From: an uncultured Succinatimonas sp.
GTDB taxonomy: Bacteria > Pseudomonadota > Gammaproteobacteria > Enterobacterales > Succinivibrionaceae
Assembly (NCBI GenBank): GCA_937896115.1
Contig: CALBLB010000319.1
Location: 1-7,593, forward strand
Reading direction: 5' to 3'
Length of the DNA: 7,593 bases
Below the pieces are notes generated by a model. The model did no database searches. It was not told where the DNA came from and saw only the letters and a list, made by a program, of their open reading frames with translations. Of the stretch, positions 1-6,530 are shown in pieces. Positions within the stretch are counted from its first letter, which is position 1. The number at the start of each line of letters is the position of its first letter. Made by a program: the position numbers and the translations under genes.

Positions 1-1305
1 TTCATAACCGATTTTTTTGCTGCCGCAGGTTACGGCTATGACGAAAAGCTTTATGTGATCATCGATGAATACGATCAGTTTGCCAATGAGCTTTTGTCAG
101 AGAATGTCGAAGAGTTCAAAAAGATCACCTCAAAAAACGGTTTTCTAAAGCAGTTTTATGCAGCCTTGAAGTCAGAATCGGTAGACGGGATCGTAGCTCA
201 CGTTTTTATTACCGGAGTGACCTCGATATCATTGGACTCAATGTCCTCAGGGTTTAACATTAGAAAGGACATTTCATCCCTGCCTGAATATGCAGATATG
301 TTCGGGTTTAATGAGTCGGAGCTTAAAGAGCTTATCCCGCAGGTAATCGATCTTGAAAAATACGGTCATAGCGTCGACGAGCTCTATGAGCGCATGAAAG
401 TTCTGTATGATGGTTACCGTTTTACCCCTGTACAAACAAACGGTGTCTTTAATCCTTCCATGTCGCTTTATTATTTGGGTGCCATCAAAGATACCAATGC
501 AGAGCCCAGGCAACTTTTAGATCCTGCTTTTTCTCCTGATCTTTCAAAAGTTAAAGGAATTTTAAGTCTTGGTGAAAGCGCATTTGCCAAAGCTGTGGTT
601 GAGCAGGCTTTAAAACGTCAGCCTATTAATTTCGGTGTCCCTTCAACTGTAATTAATCTTAATTCCGTCAATATGTTAAGTCAGAAAGATGTTTTGACGG
701 CCATGCTATGCATGGGATTTTTGACTTATTCAGGCGAGAAGGAAAATGCCCTGACAGTTCCGAATTACGCGGTATTGCAGCAGTTTTTTGGCTATTTCTT
801 AAGTTTTCTTAGCGGCGGTGTGGATACTCAGGAAGTTGCAACTGAGGACTTTAAAGCCGCTTTTGCCATGCTTAAAAAAGGCGATTTAACTCCTTTGCTT
901 AAAGAGTTGTGCAGAGGTTTTGCCTGCTCAAGCGGCATTCATAAGGATCTTCATTTAAAAGAAAGTGACTTTCAGACTCTTTTGCAAGGCGTGATGTTCT
1001 TTTGCAGTGATTACGAGACTTACGCAGAAGTTGAAGTAAACGGCAGTAAAAGAGGGTATGCAGATCTGGTTTTAAAAGCTAAAAATTCTGATGATGTATC
1101 CTATATCATTGAGCTTAAATACACCACGCATAAGGCAGGGAACAATTCTCAAGACATGCTCTTAAATCAGGCTTGGCACCAGGTGCAGGAGTACGCCTCT
1201 GACAAGAACTTATGCAAGATCCCGAATTTAAAATGCGCGGCGCTGGTGTTTACGGGAACCGGAAAATTCGCACTTAAATGTGAAAAACCTCAGGACTTAG
1301 CCTGA
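1..1305 (+). CDS. AAA-ATPase-like / PD-(D/E)XK nuclease family protein (DUF1703 type), 5' end outside window
   Basis: The reading frame is open from base 1, so the gene starts upstream; 434 codons plus a TGA stop are visible. The first residues include YVIIDEYDQFANELL, a Walker B-like hydrophobic strand ending in DEYD, typical of the AAA-ATPase-like domain of this family; the Walker A loop must lie outside the window. The following stretch, with FITGVTSISLDSMSSGFN and an EYADMFGF segment, is the usual middle of these proteins. The C-terminal part has the PD-(D/E)XK nuclease signature: GYADLVL (Asp at 1063-1065), then IIELKYT (Glu at 1111-1113, Lys at 1117-1119) and QAWHQVQEY. Known: the family is common and often multi-copy in gut anaerobes, and its biological role is not settled. 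Inferred: an ATPase coupled to a nuclease-like fold, perhaps in mobile-element or defence biology. Its last codons overlap the corA terminator on the opposite strand. Confidence 0.85.
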   Translation, partial: FITDFFAAAGYGYDEKLYVIIDEYDQFANELLSENVEEFKKITSKNGFLKQFYAALKSESVDGIVAHVFITGVTSISLDSMSSGFNIRKDISSLPEYADMFGFNESELKELIPQVIDLEKYGHSVDELYERMKVLYDGYRFTPVQTNGVFNPSMSLYYLGAIKDTNAEPRQLLDPAFSPDLSKVKGILSLGESAFAKAVVEQALKRQPINFGVPSTVINLNSVNMLSQKDVLTAMLCMGFLTYSGEKENALTVPNYAVLQQFFGYFLSFLSGGVDTQEVATEDFKAAFAMLKKGDLTPLLKELCRGFACSSGIHKDLHLKESDFQTLLQGVMFFCSDYETYAEVEVNGSKRGYADLVLKAKNSDDVSYIIELKYTTHKAGNNSQDMLLNQAWHQVQEYASDKNLCKIPNLKCAALVFTGTGKFALKCEKPQDLA

Positions 1306-1307
1306 GG
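1283..1307 (-). terminator. Rho-independent terminator of corA, inside the end of the convergent gene
   Basis: Read on the minus strand just past the corA stop, a 7-bp stem CCTCAGG / CCTGAGG with a 6-nt loop is followed by TTTTT (1287-1283). On the plus strand the same bases are the last codons and stop of the nuclease-family gene. The plus-strand copy has A's rather than T's after the stem, so it serves the minus-strand transcript only. Confidence 0.75.
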
Positions 1308-1316
1308 CAGAAAAAA

Positions 1317-2267
1317 TTACAGCCATCCTTTCTTTTTAAAGAGGAAGAAAGTGAGTATGGCCGAGAGGATCATGAGGCCTATGGACAGAGGATAGCCGAA
1401 GGTCCAGGACAGTTCCGGCATGTGCTTGAAGTTCATGCCGTATAAGGATGCGATCCAGGTAGGCGGCATGAAGACTACGGCCGCTACCGAGAAGATCTTG
1501 ATGATCTTATTTTGCTTCTGATTGGTATAACCCATGGAGGCTTCAAGCTGGAAGTTTATCTTATTGGCAAGAAACTGGGTATGCGGCAAAATGGACTCGA
1601 TGTCGTTTAGTACCTCGTCTATACCGCGCTCCTGACGATCATCAAGCGTCGTTTCAAAGGTTTTCTTTACAAAACGCAAAGCCCGGCGGGTATCGTAAAG
1701 AGCCTGCAGGATCTGAGAGTTTTGCTCTTCCTGATTGATAAGTTCGTGCAGGATCTCCTCTACGTGCTCGTCATCGATGATCTTATCGGCAGTTTCATCC
1801 AAAGTGCTGTAGGCATCCTCGATGAGATCGGATAATTGATCGACCTTAAGATCCTGAAGCTTTAACAATACGTCAAGGGACGATCTGATGTCGGTTTTAT
1901 TGTGACGTATGTAAAAACGTAACAGACGAACTATAGAAACGTCTTCTTCCCTGAAGGATATGAGCAGATTTTTCCTCATGGTAAAGGACATGTTTACGCC
2001 GTGAGGATCGTTGGCAAGACGCTGCGGGAAGAGTGAGAGTATATGTACTCCGTCAGGTCCCATGCGAAAACGTGATGAGGATTCGATATCGTCCATTTCA
2101 TCTTCTTCAGGGACATCTTCAACGAAGAGTTTTTCAAGCCAGTCGCGCTCTTCATCATCAGGCTGATTAACATCGAGCCAAATTACGTCAGAAGGCAGTG
2201 CATCCCCGGGTTTGACCGGAGTCAGCGAAAGATTATCGTCGTCATTAAGACGACATGCGGTGATCAT
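1317..2267 (-). CDS. corA: CorA magnesium/cobalt transport protein
   Basis: This 316-aa protein has the length and layout of enterobacterial CorA, a homopentameric inner-membrane channel for Mg2+ (also Co2+ and Ni2+). The long acidic, helical N-terminal cytoplasmic domain covers roughly residues 1-255. The pore helix is about 258-276 and ends in the signature YGMN (Gly277-Met278-Asn279), followed by the periplasmic loop FKHMPELSW, a second membrane helix near 291-309 and the basic tail FKKKGWL. The MPEL loop and basic tail are typical of the family. The ATG is preceded by a clear Shine-Dalgarno (GGGAGA, about 8 nt upstream). The gene appears to be monocistronic: it has its own terminator downstream, and a separate terminator (2421-2460) isolates it from the transporter operon upstream. 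A structured leader with a possible short ORF precedes it. No missing or altered key residue was seen. Confidence 0.97.
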   Translation of the reverse strand: MITACRLNDDDNLSLTPVKPGDALPSDVIWLDVNQPDDEERDWLEKLFVEDVPEEDEMDDIESSSRFRMGPDGVHILSLFPQRLANDPHGVNMSFTMRKNLLISFREEDVSIVRLLRFYIRHNKTDIRSSLDVLLKLQDLKVDQLSDLIEDAYSTLDETADKIIDDEHVEEILHELINQEEQNSQILQALYDTRRALRFVKKTFETTLDDRQERGIDEVLNDIESILPHTQFLANKINFQLEASMGYTNQKQNKIIKIFSVAAVVFMPPTWIASLYGMNFKHMPELSWTFGYPLSIGLMILSAILTFFLFKKKGWL

Positions 2268-2282
2268 AATGGTGTTCTCCCG

Positions 2283-2363
2283 TTAGCGGTAAAAACCGCG
2301 AAGACAATGGCAAAGCTTTGCAGCTCTGCACGGGAGCGCATACGTTTTATTACGTATACGCAT
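2283..2363 (-). CDS. Possible corA leader peptide (26 codons)
   Basis: On the minus strand an ATG at 2363 opens a 26-codon frame beginning MRIRNKTY and ending LRGFYR. Its TAA (2285-2283) lies 15 nt before the corA ATG and directly abuts the corA Shine-Dalgarno. Known: in Salmonella the corA leader encodes a short peptide, CorL, whose translation affects Rho-dependent termination before corA. I do not claim sequence similarity to CorL; the argument is position only. Against it: no good ribosome binding site precedes the ATG, and a 26-codon ORF can occur by chance. The frame overlaps three inverted repeats that could form leader hairpins. Confidence 0.3.
   Translation of the reverse strand: MRIRNKTYALPCRAAKLCHCLRGFYR
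2286..2360 (-). promoter_or_regulatory. Inverted repeats in the corA leader
   Basis: Three potential hairpins follow one another on the minus strand before corA. The first has arms GCGTATACGT and ACGTATGCGC around a 6-nt loop (2360-2335), with one G-U pair in RNA. The second is the perfect 12-bp palindrome GCAAAGCTTTGC (2321-2310). The third is GCGGT/ACCGC with a 4-nt loop (2299-2286), ending just ahead of the corA ribosome binding site. None has a T-run suited to intrinsic termination. They may be control structures or simply incidental repeats. No convincing promoter was found upstream of them. Confidence 0.35.
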
Positions 2364-2420
2364 TGCGATTTTAAATTCGGTGTGAGATGAGCTCTCTCAA
2401 CGACAGCGCCATGATACATG

Positions 2421-2460
2421 AAAAGCCGCTACTTGGCGCAAAATCTGCGCCAAGTAGCGG
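2421..2460 (-). terminator. Strong Rho-independent terminator of the transporter/gntR operon
   Basis: A perfect 15-bp inverted repeat, CCGCTACTTGGCGCA (2426-2440) and its complement (2446-2460), encloses a 5-nt loop. On the minus strand the stem is followed by C and TTTT (2424-2421). It lies 35 nt past the transporter stop codon and separates that operon from corA. The plus-strand side has only TTAAGTTTTA, so the minus strand is the likely direction of use. Confidence 0.85.
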
Positions 2461-2495
2461 TTAAGTTTTAAAGAAAATTACCGGAAAGCCTCAGT

Positions 2496-3389
2496 TTAGA
2501 GGTAATAAATCCCTACTGCGGCAAACATGGCAAGAGCAATAAAGAGCTTTTTTCTGAAGGTAGTGTGATCTTTGATGTATTTTCTAAAGAACAGGTAGGC
2601 GATGATCACGCCTATTACCGAGCGCAGTGACTGTACGATATTGCCGTCCACCACGCCTGCAAGATTAAAGCAGGACACGATGCCGGCCATGTTTAAAAGC
2701 CAGGTAACGCCTATCCAGCGAGTCTCCCAGACGTCACGCAGATTAATACGTTGGTGACCTCCGGTAAACAGCAAGGGCAGGGCAAATATGCCGCAGAAGA
2801 CGTATTCAAAGGTACAGCCTAAAAATACCTGTTGAACCCACGATTCAACCCCTACAGCCTTAAAATACGGCATGAGCAACACGCCCATGGCAAGATCTGA
2901 TAAGCAATAGCAAAGACATCCTGCACCGACGCAGGCAAGCGATCCCATGGCAATTCTTCCGGAAAGGGAAGAGAAATACCACCCTAAAGATAAGATGATG
3001 ATGATGGCCGCAGTTTGTTGCAGGTTAAAGCCTTTTCCCAACATGAATAGCGAGATCAGCGCCAAAATAGGGATCTTGATGGTTAAAAGCGGGGATACTA
3101 TGGAGGAATCTGATAACCCTATGGCTTTGTTGGTGAAGTATTGACCGCCTAGATAGGGCAGAATGATGCAGTAGCTGTAAAAAATCGAATGCTCATCTAC
3201 ATAGCGGAAATGTCCGCAGATCAAAAAGGGAATGAAAGCACAGATAAAGAGCAGGACATGCGTGGCGGTTAAAAGCCTTAATCCTGACAGGGTATATTTT
3301 TGTTGTACGTCTTTGGTGACGGCGTAGTTGATGGCCTGACATACGGCTCCGAAGAAGCCTAAGATCAGTCCCAAATGCGTAAGATCCAT
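2496..3389 (-). CDS. DMT-superfamily (EamA-like) membrane transporter
   Basis: This 297-aa, very hydrophobic protein has about ten membrane helices: near residues 5-23, 37-60, two in the stretch SIFYSY...FMLGKGF, one at LQQTAAIIIILSLGW, and five more to the C-terminus, which ends AMFAAVGIYYL. Ten helices arranged as two repeats of five at about 300 aa is the pattern of EamA/RhaT-type drug/metabolite transporters. A basic cluster (FFRKYIKDHTTFRKK) separates helices 9 and 10. The start ATG is 1 nt after the gntR stop, and its ribosome binding site (AAGG) lies within the last gntR codons, so the two genes are translationally linked. The terminator at 2421-2460 closes the operon. Inferred role: moving a sugar acid, or the sugar it comes from, across the inner membrane for the dehydratase encoded divergently. 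Substrate and direction cannot be read from the sequence, and a role as exporter remains possible. Confidence 0.75.
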   Translation of the reverse strand: MDLTHLGLILGFFGAVCQAINYAVTKDVQQKYTLSGLRLLTATHVLLFICAFIPFLICGHFRYVDEHSIFYSYCIILPYLGGQYFTNKAIGLSDSSIVSPLLTIKIPILALISLFMLGKGFNLQQTAAIIIILSLGWYFSSLSGRIAMGSLACVGAGCLCYCLSDLAMGVLLMPYFKAVGVESWVQQVFLGCTFEYVFCGIFALPLLFTGGHQRINLRDVWETRWIGVTWLLNMAGIVSCFNLAGVVDGNIVQSLRSVIGVIIAYLFFRKYIKDHTTFRKKLFIALAMFAAVGIYYL

Positions 3390-3390
3390 G

Positions 3391-4050
3391 TTAAGCCTTC
3401 ATTTTGTCTTTAATATTTTCTGGTGCCCAATAAGAGCCGCATTCTGCCAAAAGATGCGTTTTATAGAGTTCTCTGAATTGCTCAAAGTCTCTTTTAGCAA
3501 TGCACGAGGCTATGAGTTTGTGCTGGGTATAAGAGCGCTGTAAATGCAGTTGGTTTGACCCGAGGCAGTTTCTTACCGTATCCATGATGGCTGCGATCAT
3601 GGCAAAGGATTCGGTAAAGTAACGGTTGCCGCAGTGACATACCAATTGCTCGTGAAAACGCGAATCAAGGCGCAGGTAATCATTGATGCGCTCGTGTCTT
3701 AAACTTTGCTCCATGGCCTCGACGATGATGTCGATTTCCTGCTCGAGTAGATTAGGTTCAAAGCGTAAGGACAGTATGGCTGCTTCTGATTCGATCACAT
3801 AACGAAAATGGAGCATTTCATCTAATTCAGCGGCATTTAGACTGAATACATAGGTACCGCTTTTAGGACGCCTTTCCACCAATTTTTCCGCGGCCAGACG
3901 TTTTAGCGCGTCGCGTATGGGAGCTTTGTTGCTTCCCAGCTCCTTTTCCAACATACCCTCGGAAATTTTGGAACCCATAGGATAGAAACCTGTGATGATG
4001 AGTTCTTTGATGCGACGGTAGACTATATCTTTTTTAAGATCGGTGATCAT
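3391..4050 (-). CDS. GntR-family transcriptional regulator, FCD (FadR) subfamily
   Basis: The 219-aa protein has an N-terminal winged helix-turn-helix at about residues 5-70, with the GntR pattern KISEGMLEKELGSNKAPIRD followed by the wing RRPKSGTYVF. An all-helical FCD effector domain covers about 78-205. Its usual metal/ligand-binding residues are present: Asp129 and His133 in DSRFH, His177 in QHKLI and His199 in KTHL. Known: FCD-type GntR proteins are mostly dimeric repressors released by sugar acids or other carboxylates. The start has a good ribosome binding site (AAGGA, 6 nt upstream). The gene is divergent from the sugar-acid dehydratase and leads the transporter gene, so it probably controls both directions from the shared intergenic region and responds to the substrate or product of the dehydratase. 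Its own promoter is uncertain; a TATACT hexamer at 4134-4139 on the minus strand is a -10 candidate. Confidence 0.9.
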   Translation of the reverse strand: MITDLKKDIVYRRIKELIITGFYPMGSKISEGMLEKELGSNKAPIRDALKRLAAEKLVERRPKSGTYVFSLNAAELDEMLHFRYVIESEAAILSLRFEPNLLEQEIDIIVEAMEQSLRHERINDYLRLDSRFHEQLVCHCGNRYFTESFAMIAAIMDTVRNCLGSNQLHLQRSYTQHKLIASCIAKRDFEQFRELYKTHLLAECGSYWAPENIKDKMKA

Positions 4051-4177
4051 CTGCGGTCCTTAAAGCAAATCATGCTCCGCTGTATTTATAACTGACATTT
4101 CACATCTTAGATCGCCTGGACCTGAGCGCAAAAAGTATAGCCTGTTTGCATGCTTAAAATACGATCATGCTCAAGAA

Positions 4178-4197
4178 AACCGAGGAATTCCTAGGTT
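4178..4197. promoter_or_regulatory. Candidate operator: 20-bp near-perfect palindrome
   Basis: AACCGAGGAATTCCTAGGTT is symmetric at nine of ten paired positions; the exception is G4182 against A4193. Its AGGAATTCCT core recalls the GGAA...TTCC arms of operators bound by IclR-family repressors such as AllR. It lies about 40 bp upstream of a TATACT -10 candidate for gntR and upstream of the plus-strand promoter candidate. Which of the two regulators would bind it is not determined. Confidence 0.5.
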
Positions 4198-4233
4198 AAA
4201 TGAGACTAGATCTGTCTTTCACCGGCTCTCTGG

Positions 4234-4260
4234 TTGCAATATTATTCTGTCCGCTATATT
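4234..4260 (+). promoter_or_regulatory. Possible sigma70 promoter for the dehydratase operon
   Basis: TTGCAA (4234-4239) is followed after 15 nt by TATATT (4255-4260), a near-consensus -10; TATTAG two bases on would give 17 nt spacing. Transcription from here would leave a leader of roughly 180 nt. A second, weaker option nearer the gene is TTACAA (4367-4372) with TATGCT (4391-4396) at 18 nt spacing. The region is AT-rich, so neither is certain. Confidence 0.3.
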
Positions 4261-4322
4261 AGACTAATTATTAAAATAGAGATCTTTGATTTTTTATGCT
4301 ATGTAGAAAAAAAATACTTCAT

Positions 4323-4336
4323 TTTCAAATTTGAAA
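4323..4336. promoter_or_regulatory. Candidate operator: perfect 14-bp palindrome
   Basis: TTTCAAATTTGAAA is fully symmetric. It lies between the upstream plus-strand promoter candidate and the dehydratase start, where a bound dimer could block or modulate transcription. Palindromes of A and T are commoner by chance in such AT-rich DNA, which lowers confidence. Confidence 0.35.
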
Positions 4337-4404
4337 CTTGGTTTTATCTAAAATGTGACTGAAATATTACAAAATCATCCGGCGGATATTTATGCTATAT
4401 CAGG

Positions 4405-4422
4405 GTATATGGTCCAATATAC
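4405..4422. promoter_or_regulatory. Candidate operator: GTATAT-N6-ATATAC inverted repeat
   Basis: Two perfect 6-bp arms, GTATAT and ATATAC, flank GGTCCA, 25 bp before the dehydratase start codon. If transcription starts from the nearer promoter candidate (TATGCT, 4391-4396), this site would overlap the first transcribed bases, a typical repressor position. Confidence 0.3.
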
Positions 4423-4447
4423 TGAACTGAGCTTTTGGAGAGTAACT

Positions 4448-5623
4448 ATGAAGATCACTGTAGTAAGAGCCAAAGTCTATGAATGGAAAGGTGAAGTAGA
4501 GCCGCCGCGGGCGCATTTTTCAGGAAGTGCCATGGATATCCTGCCCTTAAAAAAGGAAAGCATGGCTTCGTTTCGCTTTCACGGTTGGCTGGTTGTAGAA
4601 GTAGAAACCGATGAAGGCATAGTGGGACTTGGTAACTGTGCCTTGGCACCGCGGGTGGCTAAGGTGATCATTGACACCTACTTAGCTCCCATGCTCATAG
4701 GAGAAGATCCCTATGACAACGAATACTTGTGGCAGAAGATGTACCGTTCAACCATAGCCTGGGGACGCAAAGGCATAGCCATGGCGGCGATCTCGGCTTT
4801 GGACATTGCCATTTGGGATATCAAAGGCAAGAAGGAGCATAAACCGGTATTTAAACTTTTGGGCGGAAGGACCAAGGAGAAAATGTGGTGCTATGCCTCA
4901 AAGTTATACGCCAACGATGATCTCGATAAATTCCTTGAAGAAGCCAAGGGATATTTGGATCAAGGTTTTACCGCGATGAAACTGCGCATAGGTTACGGCC
5001 CCAAAGACGGTCCTGCCGGCGTGCGCAAGAACATCGAGCAAATAAAGGCATTAAGAGAGCTCGTAGGTCCCGATATCGACATCATGGTCGAGTGCTATAT
5101 GGGTTGGACCTTGGAATACGCCAAACGCATTCTGCCTAAAATTGCTAAATACGATTTACGCTGGGTAGAAGAGCCGGTGATCCCCGATGATATTGACGGT
5201 TATGCCGAATTAAAAGCCATGAACATCTGCCCGATCGCAGGCGGTGAACACGAGTACACGCTCTTTGGATTTAAAGATCTGCTCACAAGAAAAGCTATCG
5301 ACGTCATCCAATACGACACCAACCGCGTAGGCGGCATCACGATTGCTCAAAAGATCAACCACCTTGCAGAAGCTTTTCAGGTTCCGGTGATCCCACATTC
5401 GGGCATGATGCACAACTACCACGTATGCATGGCCACCACCGCATCCCCGATCTCAGAATTCTTCCCTGTCTTCAACGTAGAGGTAGGTAACGAACTCTTC
5501 TACTACATCTTCAAAGGTGATCCTATCCCTGAAAACGGCTATATCCAGCTTGACGACAACAAGGAAGGCTTGGGACTTGAGCTTAGAACCGACTATTTGG
5601 ATTCGTTCAATATCATTGAGTAA
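4448..5623 (+). CDS. Enolase-superfamily acid-sugar dehydratase (L-rhamnonate dehydratase-like)
   Basis: The 391-aa protein has the length and motif order of mandelate racemase-group dehydratases, which remove water from aldonic acids to give 2-keto-3-deoxy acids in an Mg2+-dependent reaction. A capping domain (about 1-125, ending SALDIAIWDIKGK) precedes the barrel. Visible active-site positions: K178-L-R180 on strand 2; metal-ligand positions E215 (VECYMGW), E241 (WVEEPV) and E267 (GGEHE, with H268); and the D290/H317 dyad (QYDTNRVGG and VIPHSG). Spacing between the ligand and dyad positions (26, 26, 23, 27) closely matches my recollection of E. coli RhmD (26, 28, 22, 27), and the segment GPKDGPAGVRK resembles RhmD's GPHDGDAGIRK. 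The first ligand is Glu where the family normally has Asp. I chose the ATG at 4448 because GGAGAG sits 5 nt before it; an in-frame GTG at 4355 would add 31 unconvincing residues. The exact substrate cannot be assigned. Confidence 0.85.
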   Translation: MKITVVRAKVYEWKGEVEPPRAHFSGSAMDILPLKKESMASFRFHGWLVVEVETDEGIVGLGNCALAPRVAKVIIDTYLAPMLIGEDPYDNEYLWQKMYRSTIAWGRKGIAMAAISALDIAIWDIKGKKEHKPVFKLLGGRTKEKMWCYASKLYANDDLDKFLEEAKGYLDQGFTAMKLRIGYGPKDGPAGVRKNIEQIKALRELVGPDIDIMVECYMGWTLEYAKRILPKIAKYDLRWVEEPVIPDDIDGYAELKAMNICPIAGGEHEYTLFGFKDLLTRKAIDVIQYDTNRVGGITIAQKINHLAEAFQVPVIPHSGMMHNYHVCMATTASPISEFFPVFNVEVGNELFYYIFKGDPIPENGYIQLDDNKEGLGLELRTDYLDSFNIIE

Positions 5624-5639
5624 GCATTGAGAATAAGTT

Positions 5640-6428
5640 ATGACTTGCGAAAATTTTAAAAGCAAGGTGCCGGCGGTAACGAGGGCCGCCAAGATTTTGG
5701 ATTTGATTGCAAAAAAAGGACAATGCTCGGCTAAGGATTTTATGTCCGAGCTTAGCATTTCCAAAAGCTCTCTTTACCTTTTGCTCGATGAGTTGGCACA
5801 GCTTGGTTTTATTTACAAAGATCTTAAGGGTAACTATGCCTTGGGCCTTAAATTGGTAAGCATGGGTGAGGCGGTACTTTACAACAGTGGACTTTATGAT
5901 GAGATCAAGAAACAATTGACAATGTTGGTTGAGAGAACCGGAGGATTGGCGGCATATTTTGGGATCATGTCAGGAGATCATGCCCGTTTTTTGGTCAAAG
6001 CCTGTAATGATGTGAGTATCATTGCAACCAAATCTAAAGAAGGTAGGCCTATCGATTTCTTACATTCTGGCATGGGCAAATGTCTTTTGGCTTTTGCAGA
6101 TGATCAAGAAAGACAGGAGATCATTTCGTCATTGGATTTTAAAAAGATCACGGCAAAATCTTTGGATAATAAAAAGCTCTTGGAAGCTGATTTAAAGCTT
6201 GCCAGATCGCGCGGATGGGCATTTAACGACAGTGAAGATGATCCTGAGATCAGAAGTATAGGCGTACCGGTTCTCGGTACAAGCGGCGTAACTGCAGCCG
6301 TCTCCGTAGTCGCAACTGTCAACAGGATGTCAGATGACAGACTTGAAGTCTGGGCTTTGGAGGCCAAAGGCTGTGCAGACAGTATTGGTAAGCTTATTTT
6401 TTGTCAAAGCTACGTGAATTTGTCTTGA
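5640..6428 (+). CDS. IclR-family transcriptional regulator
   Basis: This 262-aa protein shows the two-domain IclR plan. A winged helix-turn-helix occupies about residues 10-70 (VTRAAKILDLIA, then LSISKSSLYLLLDEL as the recognition helix and YALGLKLVSMG as the linker). The effector-binding domain covers about 80-255, with LHSGMGKCLLAF, RGWAFNDSEDDPEIRSIGVPV and GVTAAVSVVATVNRM at the places where the family carries its ligand-pocket motifs. Known: IclR proteins regulate carboxylate and sugar-acid catabolism as repressors or activators. The ATG is 16 nt after the dehydratase stop with a weak GAGA ribosome binding site 6 nt upstream, so the two genes are very likely cotranscribed. This makes a second regulator for the same module besides the GntR protein. 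I see no clear terminator after its stop, so read-through toward accD is possible. Confidence 0.93.
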   Translation: MTCENFKSKVPAVTRAAKILDLIAKKGQCSAKDFMSELSISKSSLYLLLDELAQLGFIYKDLKGNYALGLKLVSMGEAVLYNSGLYDEIKKQLTMLVERTGGLAAYFGIMSGDHARFLVKACNDVSIIATKSKEGRPIDFLHSGMGKCLLAFADDQERQEIISSLDFKKITAKSLDNKKLLEADLKLARSRGWAFNDSEDDPEIRSIGVPVLGTSGVTAAVSVVATVNRMSDDRLEVWALEAKGCADSIGKLIFCQSYVNLS

Positions 6429-6464
6429 AATAGCTGAGGCGAATTTGAGCTTTGGTCACCGGTT

Positions 6465-6493
6465 TTGGCAAAAATCAAGCTTGGCGGTATAAT
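6465..6493 (+). promoter_or_regulatory. Near-consensus sigma70 promoter of accD
   Basis: TTGGCA (6465-6470, five of six matches to TTGACA) and a perfect TATAAT (6488-6493) are separated by exactly 17 nt. Transcription would start near 6500, giving a leader of about 85 nt before the accD ATG. This is the best promoter in the window and fits a highly expressed housekeeping operon. Confidence 0.85.
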
Positions 6494-6530
6494 CAGCGAC
6501 TTGAGGTTGCGGATATTGTTTTCGCAACAC

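Larger units (their letters stand above)
4051..4447. promoter_or_regulatory. Divergent control region between gntR and the dehydratase gene
   Basis: This 397-bp AT-rich stretch contains no gene I can support. It holds the start region of both divergent transcripts. Going plus-ward, it carries minus-strand -10 candidates TATAAA (4085-4090) and TATACT (4134-4139), the 20-bp near-palindrome at 4178-4197, a possible plus promoter at 4234-4260, the 14-bp palindrome at 4323-4336 and the spaced inverted repeat at 4405-4422. A 9-mer ATCATGCTC occurs at 4069-4077 and 4164-4172. The length and number of symmetric sites fit control by more than one regulator, and a GntR and an IclR gene flank the region. 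All site assignments are inference. Confidence 0.6.

Noticed and set aside
4207..4214. AGATCT palindrome as an operator
   Set aside because: Symmetry stops after 6 bp, so it is within chance expectation.
4355..4447. Upstream GTG start extending the dehydratase by 31 residues
   Set aside because: No ribosome binding site precedes it and the extra residues do not resemble the family N-terminus. The ATG at 4448 has GGAGAG at ideal spacing and begins MKITVVRAKVYEW, which fits.
5453..5915. Minus-strand ORFs opposite the dehydratase/iclR junction
   Set aside because: They overlap two well-supported genes, resemble no family I know, and lack ribosome binding sites; they are shadows.
6429..6464. 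Terminator after the iclR gene
   Set aside because: No stable stem followed by a T-run could be found; only short ACCGGT-type symmetry is present.
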